Below are positions 1-8,516 of a stretch of DNA of 64,000 nt, one piece after another. The position numbers and the translations under genes were made by a program. Within the stretch, counting starts at the first letter, position 1. Each line of letters starts with the position of its first letter. The stretch lies in the NCBI GenBank assembly GCA_963281255.1, contig OY725501.1:2891674-2955673 (forward strand), given 5' to 3'. A model generated the notes under the pieces. That model was not told the origin of the DNA, did not search any database, and was given only the letters and a program-made list of their open reading frames with translations. Origin of the DNA: Aphrocallistes beatrix. Lineage: Eukaryota; Porifera; Hexactinellida; Sceptrulophora; Aphrocallistidae.

Positions 1-471
1 CAGATGGAGGCAAGGGAGAATGGTACAAATTTATTTTGAAGTTTAATGGAAGAGGATCCAAACCATAAATAATATTTGGATAGTGTGATAATTTTGTCGT
101 TTGAGATGTCTCAGCTCATCGATGATATTCCATACAGATTTTATTGGATAGTGATATATTGGTTATAAATATCATTTAGCCAAAAAGTCCCTGCTCCGGG
201 CATTATCACTATATCCAATATCTACTGTATTGTTGGATTCTATGAGTAACTTTTGAGAGCACACTGGGGATGTTTAATTAATTAATACAACTACAAAGCA
301 GCTTATAATTGCTTAGCAAAGTTAATAACACACCTGTCTATAATAAAATAAATTCAAACAAAGTACACATTTATTGAAATTATTTTACTCAAATCTGTAT
401 CCACTATTCTCTAAGTTTCTACACTGATGATGCCATCTAACTATTCAGATGTTATAATATTCATTGGAAAG
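1..471. other. 3' flank of GNAT copy A, no gene seen
   Basis: No coding sequence is recognisable here. Positions about 258-471 are the 3' flank of the minus-strand acetyltransferase gene and are repeated next to the fragment copy at about 3108-3331. A minus-strand AATAAA (TTTATT at 370-375) is the likely poly(A) signal of copy A. The first 250 bases show nothing I can name. Confidence 0.6.
370..375 (-). promoter_or_regulatory. poly(A) signal of GNAT copy A
   Basis: TTTATT on the plus strand is AATAAA on the minus strand, about 100 nt past the stop codon of copy A. A related TTTATT lies at the matching place downstream of the fragment copy (near 3230). Confidence 0.5.
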
Positions 472-1347
472 TTAGATATACTTTTCAAATGAATGGAAAG
501 TAAGACTCTCCCTTAAGTATCTGGATTTTGATCCTTGAAATTCACTCTTGTGCTTAGTTGTTGTTTTTATCAATTTGCATCCTTTTCCGAGAACACTTTC
601 GATTTGAAATTTCAAATCATCATAGACATTCAATATGATCCTCTTAGCGCCCATCTTCTTTGCTGTTCTCTCACATTCGTCAAAGAATAAAGAGCCAAGT
701 CCCCGTTTCCTATATTCTGTTTTGATTGAGTTATTGGAAAAGAAGCAGGTTAAGCTTCTATCTAAAATTTCGGGTTTGCTAATACTACAGCATCCGATAA
801 GTTCTTTTGTACTCTTAAGTCTCATGGAAATAAAGACAGTGCCCTTTTGAATTTGATTCTCCATTTCTTCTTTGCTCATCCTTGGTGCTTTTGAAAAGTC
901 AGCTGTTATATTATTTTCAGGTAGACTTGCAAACCATGTATTTATTCCAAGCAAATATTCTTCAAGTTCAGACTCTTTTAAAATTGAGAAAACGATATCT
1001 TCTTGAGAAATGTTGTCATTATTACTTCCTCCAGTAGATCTATTCATGATACTCCTTGCTTCTCTGCCTACCATTTACATTATTATTAAAATTTAAAATT
1101 AGTTGTACAGTCAAGTTAAGTCATTCATACCTGAATATATGTTGAACTTGAAAGGTTGATTGTATTTCGGTTCAAGATTATTCTTCCAACTCATGCATGA
1201 GCTATAACTTCGAACTGAATTCCATTTCACTCCCAGTGTGCTTCTACCTGGATGCATCTTTGGTATATTGATGATGTTAGGAATGTTCAAATATTTGTTT
1301 GAATTCAAGACACGAGAGATATGTTGGATGTTAAATATACCTCTCAT
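472..1347 (-). CDS. GNAT-family N-acetyltransferase, copy A (two exons, probable mitochondrial presequence)
   Basis: Predicted two-exon gene: exon 1 is 1347-1131 and exon 2 is 1067-472, separated by a 63-bp intron (CAG|GTATGA donor, TAG acceptor). The phases join cleanly and give about 270 residues. Exon 2 carries the GNAT acetyl-CoA-binding segment: an R-K-R-G-L-G loop followed by the helix FFDECERTAKKMG and strand RIILNVYDD. Exon 1 is basic and hydroxylated and ends in an RSYSS-like stretch, which suggests a mitochondrial transit peptide (inference). If translation began at the ATG overlapping the acceptor, a 200-residue protein would result; the shared exon 1 in both complete copies favours the longer form. 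Substrate unknown. Copy C at 4577-5497 is nearly identical. Confidence 0.7.
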
Positions 1348-1583
1348 CGAACCAATTTATTTGATTTTATGAAATTCACTGGAGTACTTATTTCAAATTT
1401 GAAACTGATTGATTATTATTGAGTATCGTAGATAGTTACTCTAGACTTATCATATTGAATAATTTGGACTTACTCCTCCCCCAGGTGAACTTAGCCTAAC
1501 TACGTTTACCATATATGCTTACAAGTAATCAATATCTAGTGACTTTATTCTTATTGATTGCCAAAATTAAACTTACACTGTGG

Positions 1584-1769
1584 CACTGGCGTAGCTTACA
1601 CCTATGTCGCCCGGGGCGGATATATTTCATGCCGCCCCTCAACACATATTTCTGGAAAAATTCTGAGTTTACCAATATATATCTTATGAAACACAAGGTC
1701 AAGTGCCGCCCCCTATTAAGCGCCGCCCGGGGCGGTCCGCCCCCTTCGCTCCCCCTAGCTACGCCACTG
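1584..1769. mobile_element. hAT-like MITE (186 bp, 8-bp TSD)
   Basis: Ends are CACTGGCGTAGC and, read inwards from the other side, CAGTGGCGTAGC. The 8-bp duplication CACTGTGG lies at 1576-1583 and 1770-1777. The inside is rich in GGGGCGG/CCGCCCC. The duplicated GNAT segment at about 5760-5800 lacks it, giving an empty site. TSD length and end sequence fit hAT; there is no coding capacity. Confidence 0.85.
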
Positions 1770-1916
1770 CACTGTGGACTTGTGGAACTCAAAGTCATCA
1801 CTTTCTTGCTGCTGCAATGATTAATTAATTATTGGAGATTCAAATCTTAAAAGGCAAAAATTGCTATACTCTATTTCAATTTTTATAGATATGTCGCACT
1901 AAATATTCTGAATATA

Positions 1917-2499
1917 TAGGGTGAGCCAAAAGTTCTACAACAATAAATTTTACTTCATTGATTTGACTAAGATAATTTAGTTTAACTTGAAATCGGTTTG
2001 CATCTATGGAATCTACCACCCTTCTAGTTTAGAAATGAATACTTCATTACGCAAAATATTTTTTGTAAAAATATTATACACCCGGGACAACAATCTGATT
2101 TCAAATATGTCAAGTTCGAAAATAACTATTTTCTCCTGATTAAAAATATTTATATCCCCCTATAGTCAGTTATTAATTCAAAATACTAATATATGACCAT
2201 TTCTTTTGGTTTATACAGTATACCAGTAATCATCAATAAGAAGAACAATTCGAAATTATAGTCATAGAATGTACCTAGCATTCGAGGGTTTTTTTCGTTT
2301 GATTTTTATCTGTTTTCTAAACACACAAACATTTATGATTCACCTTTCCAAATATATTAGGAAAGACAGGCAGTTGTATTGGAAAATAAATAAAATAATC
2401 CATATAATTTTCAAGTAAAACGAAATGTCAAATGTTAGATTCACTTGTGTAAGTATAATACATCAACAAAATTTGTTGCAGAACTTTTGGCTCACCCTG
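1917..2499. mobile_element. Tc1/mariner-type MITE (583 bp, TA target site)
   Basis: Terminal inverted repeats of about 26 bp start YAGGGTGAGCCAAAAGTTCT and differ at one or two positions. TA lies on each side (1915-1916 and 2500-2501). The paralogous segment near 5935-5950 is continuous without it. No transposase reading frame is visible, so it is non-autonomous. Confidence 0.85.
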
Positions 2500-3046
2500 T
2501 ACGAACATTCCCCACTCTATATACACAAACAGTGATCATAAGTATTTGTTGAGCTTACGTTATGGCTGGATACAGGCGATATATTTCATAGGTGTAAATT
2601 TTTTACGAAAAATTTAGAAAAATTCAAGTAACTAACCTATTTGTAATGTTGGAATCCGCTTTTGATTGGATCTGATGACGTCTGAATTTTTTAGAAATTC
2701 GATTTTCTTCTTTCCATATTGCATTTTACACGTAATTTGTAATTTGTCCATCGCTTTGAAATGTCACGTTGTTGCCACACGAGTATGGTATGAGTCAATT
2801 AAATCCGCTCTTATATTCCCTAGAATAGACTGTTTATGTCACATTCAATGTTATTTAAGTATAAAAGCATCAATAAATCTTGTCAAAATGTAGTTTTGTA
2901 TTATGCCATTTTTAGTGCCGCACTTGACGACTATCAACATAGATATTTGTATTGCTATTTTATGTCAGCATGTTTACCAAAATCCTGAGAATAAACAGTA
3001 TCAGCTTAGAAGCTGAGACAACTAATTATTCATTATTTATAGATCA
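2500..3046. other. intergenic, no gene seen
   Basis: Positions 2500-2575 are the far end of the segment duplicated at about 5945-6012. The rest is AT-rich with no recognisable coding, RNA or repeat feature. Confidence 0.5.
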
Positions 3047-3698
3047 CAAGCGCGCGCTTCACTTGCTTGCACTGCGCGGCTTGCGGACACTTTGTGTCCG
3101 CAGAGTTTTTGAGAGCACACCTGAGATGTTTAATTAATTGCTGCAACTACAAAGCACCTTATAATTGCTTAGCTAAGTTAATAACCCATAATGATCTATA
3201 AAGTAGTTATTCAAAACAAAGTACACCTTTATTGAAAACAAATGACTTTACTCAAAATTGTATCCACTATTCTCAAAATTTCTACACTGATGCCATCTAA
3301 CTATCAGATGTTAGAGTATTCATATGTAAAGTTAGATATACTTTTCAAATGAATGGAAAGTAAGACTATTCCTTAAGAATTTTGACTTCGATCCTTGAAA
3401 TTCACTCTTATGCTTAGTTGCTGTTTTCACCAATTTGCATCCTTTTCTAAGAACAAATTCGATTTGAAATTTCAAATCATCATAAACATTGAATATAATC
3501 CTATTTGCTGCCATTTTCTTTGCTGTTCTCTCGCATTCGTTAAAGATATTTGGTGTTTATTCGAGTGATTTCGATTTTAAAACTAAGATGGACATATTTA
3601 GAGATGATATATCCCGTTTAATTAACCAATGTCACCCCAGGCGACCGAAGGGAGTGTCCGCCAGCCGCGCAGCGCAAGCAAGCGAAGCGCGCTTGTAA
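3047..3698. mobile_element. element with inverted GC-rich ends enclosing a GNAT gene fragment
   Basis: The left end (3047-3112) and right end (about 3630-3698) are inverted copies of one GC-rich sequence that starts ACAAGCGCGC and contains the GGACAC/GTGTCC hairpin. A third copy, longer on its inner side, lies at 44100. Between the ends sits a piece of the GNAT gene and its 3' flank (3108-3546). About 85 bp internal to the right end (3546-3630) also resemble 44190-44280, so the element is longer than its tips. No clear target-site duplication was found, so the superfamily is open. Confidence 0.6.
3332..3546 (-). pseudogene. GNAT acetyltransferase copy B, C-terminal fragment
   Basis: Encodes only the last third of the acetyltransferase (from the ECERTAKKM helix to the C-terminal FHSFEKYI). 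It matches copies A and C but with more substitutions. The N-terminal two thirds, exon 1 and the acetyl-CoA loop are absent; the break at about 3546 passes into unrelated repeat sequence. It lies between the inverted GC-rich ends described at 3047-3698. Confidence 0.8.
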
Positions 3699-3829
3699 GT
3701 AATAACAATGACAGACTACAATAGTGATCATACAATGATTTCTATTGTGAGAGTGAAGCCGTACCTAGTATTTTGAAAAGGTGTGAAAAATTGTTTTACA
3801 TTTTTTTTGCAGAGGTGTAAAATTTCGCT

Positions 3830-3970
3830 TAGATCTTGGAACTTAATCCTAGATTCATCATTTGACACCTACATGCCAATTCTCATATCTCTACGACTTG
3901 CCAATTCTTCAATCAATTCGGACAAACAAAAAATCCTAGCGTTTTAATATATAAGATACTAACTAAGGAC
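3830..3970 (+). repeat. dispersed repeat (ends AGCGTTTTAATATA)
   Basis: Contains TTTGACACCTACATGCCAAT, a TTCTTCAATCAATTCGG block and an ATCCTAGCGTTTTAA tail. The same order occurs inverted in a dynein intron at about 33570-33660. A weaker match (ACATGCCAAAAATC then TTCTTCAATCAATTCG) lies at 44540-44590. Class unknown. Confidence 0.6.
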
Positions 3971-4214
3971 TTATCATGTCAGGACATTATCCCCTCAAAA
4001 TAGATACATTCAAGTTTTTAAAAAATAATTTAAATATCTGATAATTATATAATATATATATATATATACACGTATTTACCGAATGTTAACCTATTTTAAT
4101 AGATGGATTTTCGCCATTGGATAAAACTGTGCTCTAGGAGTTTACTCAAAAATTTAGCTCAATATAAGTCTCATTACAGAAATATTCGGATATCGGTCCT
4201 TTTGATTAGAAGTG

Positions 4215-4485
4215 TGGTGACCGTGAGTCCTTCTCTTGTGGATCTGCCGGTTGGCCTGCGCGGAATTGCGCCAGAGGGGATTCGTCCCATCTCAGGGACT
4301 CATCAGGCGGGTGACCCGCGACCCCTTATGAACCGTGATCCACCTTCGGGTGGGTCACGGACCTTTTTGTCCAGTCCAGGAGCTGACCTGTGAGTCACTC
4401 CTGGACTCCGCCTGCTGCCTTCCAATTCCGCCCCTTGGAGAGTCTACTGGAGCGGTGCCTCCAGTACAAGAAGTAAATCGGTTTA
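4215..4485 (-). mobile_element. small structured GC-rich element carrying a hammerhead motif
   Basis: A GC-rich island of about 270 bp in AT-rich flanks. Read on the minus strand it folds into successive hairpins: CTGGAG/CTCCAG (about 4444-4461), GTCCAGGAG/CTCCTGGAC (about 4373-4405), CCGTGACCCACC with a CGAA loop and its partner (4334-4359), then the hammerhead motif (4275-4326). It lacks an open reading frame. The layout resembles ribozyme-bearing small retroelements (retrozymes, or Penelope-associated repeats); that assignment is inference from one copy. Confidence 0.5.
4275..4326 (-). ncRNA. hammerhead ribozyme motif
   Basis: Read 4326 to 4275 on the minus strand. Stem III is AGGGG (4326-4322) with CCCCU (4279-4275). 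The cleavage triplet is GUC (C17 at 4320). Stem I is GCGGG/CCCGC with loop UCA. The core CUGAUGA is at 4306-4300. Stem II is GUCCC/GGGAC with loop UGAGAU, and the second core GAA is at 4283-4281. The only departure from the consensus core is position 15.1 (U at 4280 instead of A), which could weaken or abolish cleavage. All three stems pair fully apart from that. Confidence 0.8.
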
Positions 4486-4576
4486 GTAAAACAAGGTACA
4501 TTTTTGGATATGAGTCCAGCTACAAACACAACTCAACACAAACAACCGATTTTAGAATAATGTACAAGTACAAGTA

Positions 4577-5497
4577 TTACAGTGGATATTGGAGATAATG
4601 ATATGTTGGATATTGAGATAGTTTTATATATTTTTCGAATGAATGAAAAGTAAGACTCTCCCTTAAGTATTTTGACTTTGATCCCTGAAATTCACTCTTG
4701 TGCTTAGTTGTTGTTTTTATCAATTTGCATCCTTTTCTGAGAACAAATTCGATTTGAAATTTCAAATCATCATAGACATCCAATATGATCCTCTTAGCGC
4801 CCATCTTCTTTGCTGTTCTCTCACATTCGTCAAAGAATAAAGAGCCAAGTCCCCGTTTCCTATATTCTGTTTTGATTGAGTTATTGGTAAAGAAGCAGGT
4901 TAAGCTTCCATCTAAAATTTCGGGTTTGCTAATACTACAGCATCCGATAAGTTCTTTTGTACTCTTAAGTCTCATGGAAATAAAGACAGTGCCCTTTTGA
5001 ATTTGATTCTCCATTTCTTCTTTGCTCATCCTTGGTGCTTTTGAAAAGTCAGCTGCTATATTATTTTCAGGTAGACTTGCAAACCATGTATTTAGTCCAA
5101 GCAAATATTCTTCAAGTTCAGACTCTTTTAAAATTGAGAAAACGATATCTTCTTGAGAAATGTTGTCATTATTACTTCCTCCAGTAGATCTATTCATGAT
5201 ACTCCTTGCTTCTCTGCCTACCATTTACATTATTATTAAAATTTTAAACTAGTTGTACAGTCAAGATAAGTCATTCATACCTGAATATATGTTGAACTTG
5301 AAAGGTTGATTGTATTTCGGTTCAAGATTATTCCTCCAACTCATGCATGAGCTATAACTTCGAACTGAATTCCATTTCACTCCCAGTGTGCTTCTACCTG
5401 GATGCATCTTTGGTATATTGATTATGTTAGGAATGTTCAAATACTTGTTTGAATGCAGGACACGAGAGATATGTTGGATATTAAATATACGTCTCAT
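4577..5497 (-). CDS. GNAT-family N-acetyltransferase, copy C (two exons)
   Basis: Exon 1 is 5497-5281 and exon 2 is 5217-4577, with the same 63-bp intron, donor and acceptor as copy A. The product is about 285 residues and nearly identical to copy A over the GNAT domain (R-K-R-G-L-G acetyl-CoA loop). The C-terminus differs: copy A stops after FEKYI, whereas here the frame runs on for 15 residues (KLSQYPTYHYLQYPL) into unrelated 3' sequence, so the duplication breakpoint lies at the stop codon. The 5' flank matches copy A out to about 6012, making this a segmental duplication rather than a retrocopy, since the intron is kept. Confidence 0.7.
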
Positions 5498-6554
5498 CGA
5501 ACCAATTCATGTATTTGATTTTATGAAATTCACTGGAGTACTTATTTCAAATTTTAAACTGATTAATTATGATTGAGTATCGTAGATGATTACTCTGGGA
5601 TAATCTTATTAAATAATATGAACTTTACTTCCCTGGCTGAACTTAGCCTAGTAGCTAATTAGTTGAACAATCGCGACTGATTGACCATAATTGAGTATCG
5701 TAGATAATTAATTATTCGACGCATGATCTTATTAAAAGTAATCAGTAACTAAAGTAATATATACGTAGCTATACATTGTGGACTTAGACTTGTGAATATC
5801 CAAGTAGCATCACTTAGTGGCTCCTGCAATGATTAATTAATTATTGACCATCCAAATCTTAAAAGGCAAAATTGCTATACTGTATTTCAATTTTTGTATA
5901 TATAGTATGTCGCACTAAATAATCTGAATATATTTCGTATAGTCCCCACTCTATGTACATAAACAACGATCATAAGTATTTGAGCTTACGTTATGGCTGG
6001 ATACAGTCGATGTTGCCTTGTGATTTAGTATGCAGTAATGTAGTCTGTTCTTTTGCAGAGGAGGAGTTCATTCTAAATGAAAAATTGATGTAATTGTGGT
6101 AAAATAGTTATAGCACAAATATTAGTCTTCAATTTGTTTACGTTTCATTGTTCTTAAAAAATTATTAAATTACAAGTTTTTGAAATTATTAGACAAGTTG
6201 TCTCAAGTCCCCTCTTTACCTTAAATATTTGAGATAAAAAACTTAGTTTGTTGCTTAATTAAGAGACAAATATTTCGTCAGAGCTACATGTTATTAGTTT
6301 GCGTTGAAATTAAGGCCTCCACCTTCCTGAAACTGAGAGAACACTTCGATGACATTTTAATATAACCTATACGAATCATAGGAGTCATGGGGAATTCTTG
6401 ATGTGTTAATTAATTCAAATTAAATAGGACATCTAAATATACACCAATAGACAAGGTGGAAAGTTGAATTGACTATTAAGAGAGCCTTCTAACTATCTTT
6501 CACTGACTAAGATTGGTATGTAAGGGTTTTAAATATATATAACTACTTCGTATT
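5498..6554. other. duplicated 5' flank then plain intergenic DNA
   Basis: About 5498-6012 is the upstream half of the GNAT segmental duplication and lacks the two MITEs present in the first copy. From about 6013 to 6554 I see nothing beyond AT-rich sequence. Confidence 0.6.
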
Positions 6555-7805
6555 CTAAAATATCTGAAGGCAAACTCTCTCAGTCTGACAGGCTACTATA
6601 ACTCTTCCATCTTTATCCACAGCAACTCCCATAGGAAGATTAGCAGTCTCTATCTTATGAATCAATTCAAATTGAGGATTGAAGACGTGAATGCAATTAG
6701 AAAGATTGTCTGAAATGAGAATGTTGTCAGAAGTATCGATAAAGAAACAACAAGGACTACCAACTACCATTTCCACTCCTCTCGTAACGATGCTCCTCTG
6801 TAGAACGAGATCATAATTGTACAAGTGCAGACAGGCGTTAAACCCATCCAGAATAAAGATGTACTTCCTGGACAGGTTTACATCAAGAGGGTATTTGAGC
6901 TTATCACCACCAAACTGAGATTTGAATTTAAGTTGTTTAGAAAGTATCTGAACACGATTGTTATTATAATCACAAATATAAATGTCTCCATTCGATTCGT
7001 TACAAGCTAGACCAAGTGGATTCTTGAACTCCATTTTAGATTTCCCGTATTTTCCAATTGTAGAAATAAAATTACCATTCAGCTGGTAAATAATTATAGA
7101 ATGGCTTAGTGGGGAGTTGATAACTTGTGAGATAAAGATTCTATCTCCACTAATAACCAGTCCATGAGGATTGCCCATCTTTCCTTTTCCATCACTATCT
7201 CCAAATTTGAATAAGATCTTTCCAGAATTATCAAATACTTTCACACATTTATTACCTCGATCTGCAACATAGATGTTACTTGTTTTACTATCATATGCTA
7301 CACCGCATGGACAATTCAGCTGTTTTATTCCAATTCCTTTGACACAAACACTCACCACAGGCTGTATCTTACGTTTATAGTCGACACTACTCCTTACCCT
7401 TTCTACCAACTGGCCTAGCTTGTTCAATTCCGCATGCATTCTGTTGTTGTCACAGACAAAATTGATCATTTTAGGTTCTGCTGGGAATGTCATTGTTCTG
7501 AGTTCGTTATTTATTTGAGCTAAGATATTTTCATGGAAAATTTTATTCTCAGATTTCGAATGAAGGTGGAAATCTCGTGTATGCTCAAGATCTCGTTTCT
7601 TTTTTTGATGTTTTTCTAATTCACTTTGATAAGAGTGATAAGATTCTGTAATGGTAGCCAACTCCTTCAACAATTCAGATTTTCTAGCTTTCACACAATC
7701 AATGATTTCCACAAATTTCAGTTCGATTTGTTCTCTAACTTCCTTCAGTTCCAATACAAAATAATCCTCTCCATCATCTGCAGTATTGGGATAAGCGGTA
7801 GCCAT
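6555..7805 (-). CDS. NHL-repeat protein with N-terminal coiled coil (paralog 1)
   Basis: Single exon, 416 residues, starting MATAYPNT. Residues about 20-135 form a charged coiled coil. From about residue 155 there are six NHL blades: PCGVAYD..IYVADRGN, PHGLVIS..IFISQ, PLGLACN..IYICDYNN, PLDVNLS..IFILDG, SPCCFFI..ILISDN and PMGVAVD..VIVAC ending LQIF. The layout is that of TRIM-NHL proteins without RING or B-box, so E3 ligase activity is not expected. The role is probably protein or RNA binding by the propeller (family knowledge, not proof). Paralogs are at 13834 and 21050 and a dead fragment at 42783. It is divergent from RMC1, with about 710 bp between start codons. Confidence 0.85.
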   Translation of the reverse strand: MATAYPNTADDGEDYFVLELKEVREQIELKFVEIIDCVKARKSELLKELATITESYHSYQSELEKHQKKKRDLEHTRDFHLHSKSENKIFHENILAQINNELRTMTFPAEPKMINFVCDNNRMHAELNKLGQLVERVRSSVDYKRKIQPVVSVCVKGIGIKQLNCPCGVAYDSKTSNIYVADRGNKCVKVFDNSGKILFKFGDSDGKGKMGNPHGLVISGDRIFISQVINSPLSHSIIIYQLNGNFISTIGKYGKSKMEFKNPLGLACNESNGDIYICDYNNNRVQILSKQLKFKSQFGGDKLKYPLDVNLSRKYIFILDGFNACLHLYNYDLVLQRSIVTRGVEMVVGSPCCFFIDTSDNILISDNLSNCIHVFNPQFELIHKIETANLPMGVAVDKDGRVIVACQTERVCLQIF

Positions 7806-8516
7806 TGCTCTTTAGCAGTCCTATGAACCTTGAAATTATGATAATTATTAGTTCAAATTACAGATATGTTATAATATATACAATTTCTCCTCTACTTTAT
7901 CCTGGTAATATAACCCTGTAGCCTTGTCATCCTTCTTGGAAATGTTATACATTTAAACGCCCGTCTAGGTCATGTACGTAGCAGTTTTGAACGAGCCTCA
8001 ATAGTATATACGCTGCACTGAATCACAGCTTTTACGACACAGATAATCTTGTTTTACCAAAAATATCCTGGACTCCCTGGATACCCACTAAAAAATCCTC
8101 ACCATCGAAATTTGATGTACGTATAAATAATCTGTTATTTAAAGCAATTTTTACGAAAATCTGAGCTGTCCAAGATAAATAGTGCATACTTGCTAACTGT
8201 TCCGTTTTTAGCGGGACGTCCCGTCCCGCCTTTTCGGACATACTATGTTGAAAGTAATGTCCCACGAAAACAATCCCAAAAGTGGAATTGTCCCGTTTTT
8301 CAGTGGATACGACCAATACAAATACACTATGTCCCGCTAATATACTACTTATGTCCCGATTTTTTTCCTTGCAGAGGTTGACATGTATGATAGTGTAGCC
8401 AGTTGACACTTTTCCCTGGGAAAAACATTTGTGCCATTATATTTTCAACCAACCAATGAACTAACATCTTGATATACCATTTTCTTCACTCAAGCTAGCA
8501 TAGTTTAATTATCATC
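7806..8516. other. shared upstream region of NHL-1 and RMC1
   Basis: Head-to-head intergenic region that probably holds both promoters. It contains the MITE at 8185-8389. A pyrimidine-rich TTTTCTTCACTCAAG about 25 nt before the RMC1 ATG could be a splice acceptor. Confidence 0.5.
8185..8389. mobile_element. CATACTTGCC-type MITE, copy 1 (6-bp TSD)
   Basis: Starts CATACTTGCTAAC and ends GTTGACATGTATG. The 6-bp direct repeat ATAGTG lies at 8179-8184 and 8390-8395. The inside is made of repeated GTCCCG/CGGGAC blocks with T-runs. The same ends, inside and TSD length occur at 59862-60077. It lies 128 bp upstream of the RMC1 start codon. Confidence 0.8.

Noticed and set aside
2666-3137. short open frames downstream of the mariner-type MITE
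   Set aside because: They have biased AT-driven composition, no homology and no conservation in the duplicated segment.
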